A stretch of DNA of 64,000 bases from NCBI RefSeq assembly GCF_021513195.1, contig NZ_CP090974.1:3980001-4044000 (forward strand), written 5' to 3'. The notes beneath the pieces are model-generated. The model had not been told where the DNA came from, ran no database searches, and worked only from the letters and a program-made list of their open reading frames with translations. This document shows positions 30,024 to 39,373 of the stretch, piece by piece. Source of the DNA: Shewanella sp. OMA3-2. Its GTDB lineage: Bacteria; Pseudomonadota; Gammaproteobacteria; Enterobacterales; Shewanellaceae. The position numbers and the translations under genes are program-made. The stretch's first letter is position 1; every line of letters begins with the position of its first letter.

Positions 30024-30980
30024 TTATTCACTAATGGGAATTAATGTTAGTTCAAGCTGATGCGCTAACATATGCTGCTGTTTGATACTGATACGATGTT
30101 GTTGCAGCAAGTTTACTAATTTACGCCAATCATCTAACGCCGCCTTATTAAGATACTTTTGCTGTCGCCATTGTTTATCAAAGTCATCAGGATCATTTAA
30201 TGTTAATATCAGAGGAGAAAGTTGAGCTTGTTGTGGTATCTGAAACGGTTGTGGCTGTTGTAATCGTTGAAACTGCTCAATAGCGGTTTGATTCACTACT
30301 ACAGGTGCAATTAACTGACTACAACCTTGAAGTAAATGTGCGATTTGCAGTCCTGCGGGATCTAAGTCCGTAAAGGCGCTGATCTGCATCTTAGGCTGTA
30401 ACTCTTGGTTTTGCGCAATCACATGCAATAAGCGCTTACAGCCGGCAGGTGAATGCGCGCCACTGCCTCGATACACAATAACCGCTTGCGATATAATACT
30501 GGCTAGCAGCGGATCAAATTTAAACTGCAACACATCATCAAAACTGTCTAAGTTTTCAACCACGATAAGATGTAATAAGTTAAATTGCAGGCAAATAGCG
30601 ATTAGCTGTTCCACCGTCATTCTCAGGCTATATTGGGCCGCTAAGGATGGATAACACTGAATAGGTAGTTTCACTAAAACGTAATTGGCATCGGGGCGAA
30701 TATTGGCGTACTTTTCTTTTTTACCTTTGGCAGCTAAGGTGCTTCGAGGCTGATTAAAGTTCGTATTTAACACATCAAAACCGCTGTCTAGCTGTGCCAT
30801 TTCTTGCAATAAAGCATGATCTTTAGTTCCAAAGCTAAGCCACTTACTCGCTCCGTCGACTTCTCCAATATCAAATAGCTGTGAAATTTGCCGCCAATTA
30901 GAAGTGAGTTTAGTTCGAGGTAATCGTTTAGTTACCACGGTTTTTATCACATCTAATTGTGTTCTTGTCAGCTTAGCCAC
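30024..30980 (-). CDS. TOPRIM nuclease-like protein, JetD/MksG type
   Basis: A 318-residue protein, the last gene of the SMC operon. The C-terminal half carries TOPRIM-like features: the acidic Glu in HLIVVENLDSFDDV (residue about 142), the strand AVIVYRGSG, and the DxD motif in ISAFTDLDPAGLQIAHLL (residues about 209-211). The same E...DLDxxGxxI pattern is found in the DUF2220 domain of JetD, which cleaves plasmid DNA in Wadjet systems. The N-terminal domain (SNWRQISQLFDIG..) is helical and unassigned. The start is GTG preceded by GAGAGGGG. It lies 37 bp after the MukF-like gene. Function as a nuclease is inferred from motif and neighbourhood. Confidence 0.7.
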   Translation of the reverse strand: MAKLTRTQLDVIKTVVTKRLPRTKLTSNWRQISQLFDIGEVDGASKWLSFGTKDHALLQEMAQLDSGFDVLNTNFNQPRSTLAAKGKKEKYANIRPDANYVLVKLPIQCYPSLAAQYSLRMTVEQLIAICLQFNLLHLIVVENLDSFDDVLQFKFDPLLASIISQAVIVYRGSGAHSPAGCKRLLHVIAQNQELQPKMQISAFTDLDPAGLQIAHLLQGCSQLIAPVVVNQTAIEQFQRLQQPQPFQIPQQAQLSPLILTLNDPDDFDKQWRQQKYLNKAALDDWRKLVNLLQQHRISIKQQHMLAHQLELTLIPISE

Positions 30981-31017
30981 AAACCCCTCTCTACCATAGT
31001 GCTACCCAAAAATAGCC

Positions 31018-32238
31018 TTATGCCAACCATAGCTCAACATCGGTGACGATGAAGTTACCGGTATAAACCGGATCCGGCTTACCGATAGGTTCCAACTCAA
31101 AGTATTGTTTATGCTCCATAGGTAAGGCTTCATAACCACCAATCACTTGATACAACCAACTTTCGCTGTCCCAGTTAAGTTGCTGCTGATCTAAATACTC
31201 TAGTGCAGACTGACGTAAACCTGAGTCAATAATGGCGCAAAAATACTCATCAACGGCGACTTTAAGCGGGTTGTCAGGAATATCAAAATCTTCCACTTCG
31301 GTCATTTCAAACGTGAAATTAGCATCACGCTGAGTCACTATACGTTCATCACGGCTAATGGCTTTAACCTGTGCCACCATCTTCATTAAATCAAGCTCAT
31401 GGTGTGGATTACTGACATCCACATGCGCAGGTTTCAATATTGCTTCAGCATAGTTGAACAACACAGGTACATTATTGTGCCCAGCATGATTATCGGGCTG
31501 ATAATCAGGGTGTAAATTGGTGTGTAACAGCCAACCTTTTAATAAACGAGTACGACCTCTAATTTGTCTAAAACGCCCCAGTAATTCAAATAGCCGTCCC
31601 TGCACTACGCTGAGTTCTTGGGTACAGTAACTTAAGGTATCCTGTAAGCTGGTGATCAATAAACGGCGCAGCTCGCGAATATCGCCAGCAATTTCGCCCA
31701 GTTCACTGAACTGGAACATTTCTAAACCGTTCAATAGTTCACTGACTTGGCTTTGGGCTAGTTCGTTTTCTCGAATTTTGGCGTTAATGGTGCCGACATA
31801 ACCAAACTCATTGTTGATTCGCCCCCATAACACGCGGATAGAATAACGTAAGCTGTCGGTAAAACTGTAAACATGCTCACTTAAATCGGCAAGGTATGCT
31901 TCTGCGCCGCCGTGATCCACATTATGACGGGCTTCTTTATAATGATCGGCTAAGGTTTTTATGGTCGCTAATGCCGAGCCGACATTGGAGTCGATTTGAC
32001 GATTGCGCTCATCACTCAAACCTTCTTCTAATAATGCCCGCACTGAACGCTTTAAACGTAATGCTTGATCTGGCTCTGGTCGCCACAATAGACCACTTTT
32101 TTTAAGCTTTTCTATCACTGCAGGGTCATGACTTGACTCATTCACTGAACCCGCTAGATAGGCGTCCATAATCACATCGGCATGCCGAGCCAGCTGCTTA
32201 AGCAGCTTTACCCCTGCTTGATGCAAGTTGTTGCTCAT
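31018..32238 (-). CDS. MukF/MksF/JetA-like kleisin subunit
   Basis: A 406-residue cytosolic protein rich in helices. N-terminal segment residues 1-80 (KKSGLLWRPEPDQALRLKRSVRALL) resembles a winged helix. Long helical regions follow (residues about 150-230, including DIRELRRLLITSLQDTLSYC), then an acidic C-terminal part. This matches the size and shape of kleisins that bridge the two heads of MukB-type SMC dimers. Automatic annotation may call such proteins phosphoenolpyruvate carboxylase; I see none of that enzyme's motifs and its length is far too short. Its ATG overlaps the stop of the upstream 221-residue gene by 4 bp (GGGAG before it), showing tight coupling. Assignment is by operon context plus fold pattern. 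Confidence 0.65.
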   Translation of the reverse strand: MSNNLHQAGVKLLKQLARHADVIMDAYLAGSVNESSHDPAVIEKLKKSGLLWRPEPDQALRLKRSVRALLEEGLSDERNRQIDSNVGSALATIKTLADHYKEARHNVDHGGAEAYLADLSEHVYSFTDSLRYSIRVLWGRINNEFGYVGTINAKIRENELAQSQVSELLNGLEMFQFSELGEIAGDIRELRRLLITSLQDTLSYCTQELSVVQGRLFELLGRFRQIRGRTRLLKGWLLHTNLHPDYQPDNHAGHNNVPVLFNYAEAILKPAHVDVSNPHHELDLMKMVAQVKAISRDERIVTQRDANFTFEMTEVEDFDIPDNPLKVAVDEYFCAIIDSGLRQSALEYLDQQQLNWDSESWLYQVIGGYEALPMEHKQYFELEPIGKPDPVYTGNFIVTDVELWLA

Positions 32239-32900
32239 ATTAACTCCCGCTGGGTGGCGGTTTCAGCCTGTGCCTCTAAGCTTAACCCTTCGGTTTCATC
32301 AATAAAGCGGATCACTTCATACAAGTAATCTAGCTTACCAGTGGCAATATAAATCTGTTTTTCAGCGTTTGGTTTGGTTAAATAACCCAATTCAACCAAG
32401 CGTTTAAATACCAGCTTAATTTGGCCGTCAACATTGGTACTACTCGAGCCAAATAAACGATAGTGGCTTAGCTTGGTTAATTGTTCACTAAAAGCAGGCG
32501 TATCTTCAATGCGGGCTTGTAGTTCAGTTAATCGAATTGGCGCACCTTCACTTAATGGCGCATCTTGACCACTGGCCTCTTGCACTAACACCAGCCATTC
32601 CACAAGAGGAATAAGCGCGCCGCAGATTTCTTTAAACTGGCTAGACACCACTTTGCGTTCACTTTCACCCAGCTGCAAATAACCACAAAAAAATACTTCT
32701 CCTTCACCGGCGCTGGCAATGGTGCGGTTAATTTGATTCAAATAACTTTCTACTCGCTCGCGGGTACTGCTATTTTTCAGTGCTCGCCAGCCGTCTTCAT
32801 TGGTCACCCGACAAATAAACTCACCGCGTAGCAATTGTTCTATGATGGCGCCTGCGCCAACTAATACAGTGTCATGGTTATCATAAACTTCGCTAGTCAT
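32235..32900 (-). CDS. MukE/MksE/JetB-like kite subunit
   Basis: A 221-residue protein with a winged-helix look: LSEGAPIRLTELQARIEDTP, then LSHYRLFGSSSTNVDGQIKL and VFKRLVELGYLTKPNAEKQI. This is the tandem winged-helix plan of MukE/DUF4194 kite proteins that bind the kleisin and DNA. It sits directly between the SMC and the kleisin-like gene, overlapping both by 1 and 4 bp, and has a strong GAGGAG start site. A role in loading or regulating the SMC complex is inferred. Sequence identity to known MukE is not evident by eye, so the name is structural rather than proven. Confidence 0.65.
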   Translation of the reverse strand: MTSEVYDNHDTVLVGAGAIIEQLLRGEFICRVTNEDGWRALKNSSTRERVESYLNQINRTIASAGEGEVFFCGYLQLGESERKVVSSQFKEICGALIPLVEWLVLVQEASGQDAPLSEGAPIRLTELQARIEDTPAFSEQLTKLSHYRLFGSSSTNVDGQIKLVFKRLVELGYLTKPNAEKQIYIATGKLDYLYEVIRFIDETEGLSLEAQAETATQRELI

Positions 32901-35900
32901 TATGCTAACTCCTCTGTTTTAGCATTGTGCTGGTTTAAACGTGCCGCTAATGGATTCGCTTTAGGCTTAACCACTTGTAATTTCTTAGTCTGTTTGTTGA
33001 TAATATAACGGTTAGCAAACAGATTAAGCACTTCTGATTCAGGGTTAGGGAATGCACCTAACACACTGATATTATTGTTTTCACAGGCATCGAAAATCTT
33101 CTTCACGTTAGTGTGATGTAAGGTACCTAATTCATCAATTGGCCAATGAATGGTGACATCGGCTTTACCGCGCAATAATCGGGTAAAGGCCAGTAAGAAC
33201 TTACATAAAATAAGGTAAGCCATACCGTGACTAGATGATTCATTTAACTGACGATCGGTACGAATAATCAGGTCACTGTTGCCCTCTTTTAGGCGCAACT
33301 CAATTTCTAATAACTTAGCAATACCGCCAGTTAATGCCGCGCGACCAATAATATCCAGCGCTCGGCGCATACTATTAGTGTAGTGCTCGTCAGGTAAGGT
33401 ACTGAAGTTATCGGCTTTCCAGGCTTTAAAGGCTTTTACAAACACTTCAAGCTCTGGCCAAAACTCTAACTCACTAATACGTGAACGAATTCTTACCGCT
33501 GATTCTGATACGCCATCAAGGAATAACTCTTCACCAACTTCACGGGTAATACGGGCACTTTGTGAAGCGATACGGCGATCAATATCAGCTAATACATCAT
33601 AATATGCGCTTAAATCGACGCCAAAAATTCGTCCTTGTTCACGAATCGCCATTAATGACTGAGGCACCATCACGTTTAATAACTGCTCAAGCTGTGGCAC
33701 TAATTTACGGTAGTCGAGTAAGCGAATGCCTTTGTCATTCACAAAGCTCGATTCTTCACGGGCTCGCTCCCAAAACTCAGCCAAACTAGAGCCTGATTTG
33801 CTGGCTATCACGCTATCAAAGTGCTCGATATATTGCTTCACTGACCCCTGTAAATAGTCACGCTTAAGCAATAAGTCTTCACCCTGACGTAACCGTTCAC
33901 CAATGCCGCCGCTGGCTTCTTCTTTATTCGCTGGCAGTTTTAACTCCGCCAACTTACGCATCACAGCACGCAGTTTAGTCAGGTTTTCTGATGCTTCAAC
34001 CTGAGCAGCATCGGATGCTTTACGTTGGGTCTCTAAGTCGTTTCGACGGCTTTTGATCTCATTGGTTTTGTTGGTTAGCTGCAGCTCAAGCGCCAAAGCC
34101 GCTCGTTTAACATCGGCAAGCTGGGTTTGTAATTTCGGTTTTCTAGATAGCCAAGTATGTTGATACCAATCGTCATAGCGTAATACATCACTACGGCGTT
34201 GTTCTGCATGACTAATTTTGGCTTCTAATTCACGTATTTCACGTTTAAGCGCCAAAATGGCGCTTTCATCTACACCGCGGGATTTAAGCTCATTTTTATA
34301 CCAGGTTTCACAGGCTTTTTGCTCTATTTTGGCATTGGCTCGACGCTGTTCAATATTGGCTTTAATCTGCCCCAATTGATTATCGATCGCCCCGACCACT
34401 TCTTGCCAATAGGCATTTTTTTCCATCCGCGCTTCAAGCGCTTGGGATTTTTGCTCTGACAACCATTCAACATGCTGGTTTTTAAGCTGTTTTAATTCAT
34501 TGTCTAACTGCACTAATCGCTTACCTGACTCGGCTTTACGTAGCGTGACAGCTTGATCTATTTTTTGTTGTTCACTGCGTTTTTCATCGAATAAACGACG
34601 TAAATCTTCACGGCTATTTTTATAAGCAGTACGCGCAAAGGTTAACTCACGGTTAAGCTTATCTAACGCATCGTTCATAGCAACTAGCTGATCTTCATGC
34701 TCAGCTTGCAACTCCTGTGCACTTTTAAGCGCTTCTTCAGCCTTAGCTAAACGAATACGCAAATCTTGTTCAGATTGTGCGTAGTCAGGCACCTCAATCG
34801 CTTTTAAGTCAATATTGACCCCAAATAGCGCATCGCTGTCTTGGTTAGCTAGGCTTGGATGTAAGTCAGTGCGATGCAGCAACTCTGGTGCTATCACTTT
34901 GCCAAAAGAGTGTTCCCAACCTACCGCTTCTTTGCGCAAAAACTCTAGCAAGGTATGCGATTGCGGAAACAGCATATGGTGAATATCTTCTTTGGCTTGC
35001 TCGCGCTCATTAACACGAATGCTGGCAATACGAAGGGACTCATTAGCTTGGTCACGCTTAGCGCGCTGCTTGCGCTCTTCTGTGGTTAACCGTTCTACCT
35101 TTTGATTACAACTTTCTTGCTCTTCGTCAGCTAAGCTAATGCGCTCATCAAAAATAGCCAAACGCACTTTTTCGTCTTCTGTGTATGACACACTATCGAC
35201 TTGATGTTTAAGCTCAGCGGCGGTTAACTTAAGTTGATATTCTTGTTCGCTAAACTTAGCTTTACCAGCATCGGTTTGTTCGCGCCAAAAGCCTTCAAGT
35301 TGAGTTAAATCGTCATTAGCTAGCTCGCGTTGTTTGTCACGGGTTTCACGCTGAGTATCTTGCTCTTTATGTAGCGTGTCTAATTCACTGTGTAATTGCT
35401 CGGCAATTTTTGAACGTCTACCATTAAAGGCGGCTTCAATGTCTTGATGTTTTTCAGTTTGTAATTTGTGGCGTTCATTGAGGTTTTCAACATCTTGGCG
35501 CCAGCTGGGCAAACTGTCTAAATCTGCTTTTGCTTGATCGATATCCGCATCTAAAAAACCGCCATGCTGTTCTTCAATCGCATCTAGCTCATGTTCACAC
35601 TTCTGCATGTCACCTTTAGCGGCAGATATTTCCGTTTGTAACTCATCGCGGATATCTTTCCACTCTTCATCCAGCATTTTAAGCTTAAGATTTAACTCTT
35701 TTGCCAGAGTTTGATTGTCATCTTGGCGATTGGCTTCTAAGGTTTCATCATTACGGTAACCGCGAGATAAACTAGCAAGGCGCATTTCAGCGCTCAATAA
35801 CTGGTTAAATTCTTGTTCAAGCTTTTCAAATTCTGGACGAATTTGCTCAAATCCCTGCACAAGCTGGCTTTCTCGTATCCAAGATTCAACTCTTTGTGGG

Positions 35901-36579
35901 TTTAATCGAGACGTTGGCGGATTAACGCCATCTTCTTCTAAAATGGCGGCGATCATCGATTTGACCGTTTCCATTTTACCTTCTTTGGAATGTACGGCTT
36001 TGGCCAGCTTTTCGATGTGGCGTAAAGAGTGTTCACTGTCGCATAGGGAGAATTGACGCGCGTAAGTACGCAGCTCATTACGATTAGCACCAGTATTTAG
36101 CAAACTGCGATCATTTTGGATAATCGCTCTAAATTCACGGGTATTCAATAAATTGGTGTGAGCAACATCTTGGCGTTTAACTTCACGGCCAAGCTCCGCC
36201 ATTGAGTGACAAATAATGGTGTCGCCACTACGGTTTTTAACGTAATCCTCAAGCTCAAAACCTCGGGCAATAAAGCGATAATTAACCCCTTTGCCATCAC
36301 CTGCAGATGCTAGTACCGCTTGATAAAGTAACCCATCATCTTTTTGATATTCATAAATAATGTAACTTGAATCGTGCGGTAAATACCAACGCTCAAAACT
36401 GTCACGTGTTGATGGCACAACACGGCTTGGATACTCACCATAAAACACCGGAACTAGACGTTGCAAGGTGGTTTTACCTGATGCGTTGGTACCACAAATA
36501 TTGGTATGGCCATTTAATGCCAGCTCTACTACACCGGTAAGTGAGTATTAATGAGCACGATTCTTATCAAACTAGGCAT
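32900..36579 (-). pseudogene. MukB/MksB/JetC-like SMC ATPase, frameshifted near its 5-prime end
   Basis: The visible frame (32900-36466) encodes 1188 residues without a Walker A. Upstream, the sequence from an ATG at 36579 (AAAGGA before it) reads MPSLIRIVLINTHLP and, after supplying one C at 36534-36535, GVVELALNGHTNICGTNASG and KTTLQRLVPVFYGEYPS. This gives a Walker A (GTNASGKTT) and a protein of 1226 residues. Residues about 230-460 and 560-900 are long coiled coils (for example EEWKDIRDELQTEISAAKGD) around a hinge. The C-terminal head has a signature-like ESSSHGMAYLILCKFLLAF and Walker B VTIHWPIDELGTLHH. It is the first gene of the operon. The break is probably a sequencing error. Confidence 0.78.
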
Positions 36580-36925
36580 GGGAGTCCTTTATTAAAACAA
36601 AACAAGCGATTCAATTCACTTCGGGATAAAGCCGCGTTAATTAATGCCGCTATTTTAAAGCAACAGAGGGGCTTTAAGTTAAATTAATCCGTCAACGATG
36701 GCAATGACAATCCAGCATGGGATCATACTGTAAATTAGCCTGTGATGGCGGTTAACAAAGTAGCAGTCGATTCAAATTGAGTGAATTGTTGAGCGAAAAA
36801 GACGTTCAGGGGAGGAACTATGAGTATTATTTATAATCACATGGTAGTTATCAAGATAACGCTGAAAAGCGCCCATAAAAAAACACCGCCTATAGGCGGT
36901 GTTTTTTTTAAAGCACTAACTATAA
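36580..36925. other. Intergenic region upstream of the SMC operon
   Basis: A 346-bp gap holding the SMC promoter region (minus strand) and the rplI terminator. A 44-codon plus-strand reading frame at 36820-36954 has a strong AGGGGAGGAA start site but runs through the terminator and into rplI, so I do not annotate it as a gene. Confidence 0.5.
36877..36909. terminator. Terminator of the rpsF-priB-rpsR-rplI operon
   Basis: ACACCGCC (36883-36890) and GGCGGTGT (36895-36902) with a TATA loop, flanked by A7 and T-rich runs, 17 bp past the rplI stop. Confidence 0.85.
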
Positions 36926-37378
36926 TTAAGCTTCTGCAACAACAGAAATCTTAACGATAGCTTTAACTTCAGTGTGTACTTGCACTTCAACTTCGAAGTT
37001 ACCAGTTGTGCGTAAAGCACCTAAAGGTAGACGGACTTCAGATTTAGCAAGTTCAACGCCAGCTGCAGTTACTGCATCAGCGATGTCACGGTTGCCAACT
37101 GAACCGAATAGTTTACCTTCATCACCTGCTTTAGAAGCGATAACAACGCCTTCTAATGCAGTTAATTTCTCAGCACGAGCTGTCGCTGTAGCTAAATCAG
37201 CAGCTATTTTAGCTTCTAAATCAGCACGACGAGCTTCAAATACTTCAACGTTTGTAGCATTCGCAACAACCGCTTTACCAAATGGTAAAAGGAAGTTACG
37301 TGCATAACCAGCTTTAACAGAAACTTGGTCGCCTAAGCTGCCTAAGTTTGCAATTTTGTCTAGTAGAATTACGTTCAT
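36926..37378 (-). CDS. rplI: 50S ribosomal protein bL9
   Basis: A 150-residue ribosomal protein with the N-terminal 23S-binding domain ([43 protein letters not shown] signature), a long connecting helix (residues about 40-75) and the C-terminal domain ([22 protein letters not shown]). The correct start is 37378, two residues inside the longest frame, preceded by GAGG. It is the last gene of the rpsF-priB-rpsR-rplI operon. Confidence 0.97.
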   Translation of the reverse strand: MNVILLDKIANLGSLGDQVSVKAGYARNFLLPFGKAVVANATNVEVFEARRADLEAKIAADLATATARAEKLTALEGVVIASKAGDEGKLFGSVGNRDIADAVTAAGVELAKSEVRLPLGALRTTGNFEVEVQVHTEVKAIVKISVVAEA

Positions 37379-37421
37379 TATCAAATCCTCTTTATTCGAT
37401 TAGGAATTTAATACTGCTATA

Positions 37422-37661
<240 letters not shown>

Positions 37662-37964
37662 CTAAGTTTTCAATTCGACATTTTCAGCATGCAAAACTAA
37701 ACGGTTTTGACCATTTCGTCCTTGTTGTAGTGAAAGAAACCCTTCAACTTCAACCTGCACACCTGCTTTTAATTTATCTGCTACGCTATTAAAGCGTGGA
37801 CCACTCAACACCACTTGTATAAGGCAGTATACGTTTCGTAATAACTCTGCGTCATACTTTTGTGACTTATGTTCTAGGGTAATAATCGTATGATTAATCC
37901 CGCTAGGGCTACTCATTTGTTTTGAACGCGTTATGGTTCCAAACAAAGTTAAGTGGTTATTCAC
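37662..37964 (-). CDS. priB: Primosomal replication protein N (PriB)
   Basis: A 100-residue single OB-fold protein that binds single-stranded DNA and links PriA to DnaT during replication restart. The beginning NHLTLFGTITRSKQMSSPSG, the central IITLEHKSQKYDAELLRNVY and the C-terminal QVEVEGFLSLQQGRNGQNRL follow the PriB pattern. It lies 8 bp after rpsF and 12 bp before rpsR, the usual place in gammaproteobacteria. Confidence 0.94.
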   Translation of the reverse strand: MNNHLTLFGTITRSKQMSSPSGINHTIITLEHKSQKYDAELLRNVYCLIQVVLSGPRFNSVADKLKAGVQVEVEGFLSLQQGRNGQNRLVLHAENVELKT

Positions 37965-37972
37965 AGAGTAAA

Positions 37973-38365
37973 TTATTCAGCGTTTTCTTCAGCGCTTTCT
38001 TCGTCCATACGGTCATCAGAAGATGAACGACGTGTTTCACGTTCGTCTCTTGCTTTTGCCATAGGTGAAGCTTCAGTAACAGCAGCTTTAGTGCGCATTA
38101 CAAAGTTACGCAGAACAGCGTCGTTGAAACGGAAAGCTGTCTCTAACTCTTCAATAGACTCTGCAGTGGCTTCTACGTTCAAAAGAACATAGTGAGCTTT
38201 GTGTAGGTCTTGAATTGGGTAAGCCAATTGACGACGGCCCCAATCTTCTAAACGGTGAATTGTACCGTTAGCAGCGGTGATAACACCGGTGTAACGCTCA
38301 ATCATACCTGGGACTTGTTCACTTTGATCTGGGTGAACCATAAATACGATTTCATAATGACGCAT
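37973..38365 (-). CDS. rpsF: 30S ribosomal protein bS6
   Basis: A 130-residue protein with the bS6 ferredoxin-like fold ([49 protein letters not shown]) and an acidic C-terminal tail ending ESAEENAE that is often extended by glutamates after translation. It is the first gene of the operon; its ribosome-binding site is held in a hairpin (38371-38390). Confidence 0.97.
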   Translation of the reverse strand: MRHYEIVFMVHPDQSEQVPGMIERYTGVITAANGTIHRLEDWGRRQLAYPIQDLHKAHYVLLNVEATAESIEELETAFRFNDAVLRNFVMRTKAAVTEASPMAKARDERETRRSSSDDRMDEESAEENAE

Positions 38366-38370
38366 TTATT

Positions 38371-38390
38371 GCTCCTTACGGTTAAGTAGC
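38371..38390 (-). promoter_or_regulatory. rpsF leader hairpin hiding the ribosome-binding site (S6:S18-type)
   Basis: On the minus strand GCTACTTA and TAAGGAGC pair (7 of 8) around an ACCG loop just before the rpsF start. The stem contains the AAGGAG site. The bS6:bS18 pair is known to repress its own mRNA at a conserved leader structure carrying a CCG. The match here is by structure and location only. Confidence 0.45.
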
Positions 38391-38581
38391 CTCTTTTCTG
38401 GCTCAGTCATACCAATGTGGAGGCAAGGAACGAATTAAAGTGACTGATTTGAGCGCGCGATGATACCGAAACTCCCTCACAAACTCAAGTAATAAAGTAT
38501 TCTTTCCTGTGTAATTGAATACAGGTATCATGTCGACAGTTGAAAATGAGTTGTAATGGATAACAAGAAATAGTGATCACT

Positions 38582-39325
38582 ATGAAAAAAGCGCTGTCTA
38601 TCTGCTGTTTACTGATATTGTCCCCTTCCGCGTGGGCTTTGGTACCACCTGACTATCAAGAGCCCGAAAATGATTTTAATGCTGAAATTGAAGCTGGGTT
38701 GCAACTTAATAGTGGCAATAATGAAACCAAAAACTTCAACGGGCGTACGTATGCAACTTACGACACCCTTAATACTAAGCAAGAAGGCACCTTAAAAGCC
38801 TACTACTCTGCTGACGGAAGTGAAGCAACCTCGGAGAAATATGAGGTTTATCTACAAAGTAACTATAAATTAGAGCGAGGATACGTTTTTGGCCGCGGTG
38901 AATTTACCTGGAACCAGTACGGCTCGTTCACCAAAATTTATACTATTTCCTCAGGTTATGGTTTTGATTTAATCAAAAACTATAGAACCAAACTCAGTTT
39001 AGAATTCGGCCCTGGTTATCGTTATGACTTACCCTCTTCATCTGTTGCTGACCCAGAGCCTGCGCCGAACAGGGATATCATTTTACGTTCAGCGGCTAAG
39101 TATTCTGTAAAACTACAAGAATATACCAGCCTTAATGCCGACGTCACCGCTGAAACAGGTCAAGATAACAACACCTTAACCTTAGATATGAACTATAGAA
39201 ATACCTTTATTCAAGATTGGGCATTTAAAATTGGCGTCAACGTTAAATATACATCAGATGTCCCACAAGACAGTCAAAAAACTGATACGATTACGACATT
39301 CAATTTATTGTACACATTCCAGTAA
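38582..39325 (+). CDS. DUF481 family outer-membrane beta-barrel protein
   Basis: A 247-residue exported protein with a signal peptide (KKALSICCLLILSPSAWA) and alternating amphipathic strands typical of a 12-strand barrel: FNAEIEAGLQLNSGNNETKN, YEVYLQSNYKLERGYVFGRG, FGPGYRY and the terminal TITTFNLLYTFQ ending in the aromatic residue recognised by the BAM complex. E. coli YdiY is a related member. The function is unknown; some members are salt-induced. The ATG at 38582 gives a proper signal peptide; the frame also has an upstream GTG at 38573. Confidence 0.82.
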   Translation: MKKALSICCLLILSPSAWALVPPDYQEPENDFNAEIEAGLQLNSGNNETKNFNGRTYATYDTLNTKQEGTLKAYYSADGSEATSEKYEVYLQSNYKLERGYVFGRGEFTWNQYGSFTKIYTISSGYGFDLIKNYRTKLSLEFGPGYRYDLPSSSVADPEPAPNRDIILRSAAKYSVKLQEYTSLNADVTAETGQDNNTLTLDMNYRNTFIQDWAFKIGVNVKYTSDVPQDSQKTDTITTFNLLYTFQ

Positions 39326-39373
39326 TTACTCTTATTTAAGTGGAGTAATAAATAACCTACTAGAGGCAGTGTG

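Noticed and set aside
31018..32238. Phosphoenolpyruvate carboxylase as an identity for the 406-residue protein
   Set aside because: PEP carboxylase is about 880 residues with clear catalytic motifs; none is present, and the operon context points to a kleisin.
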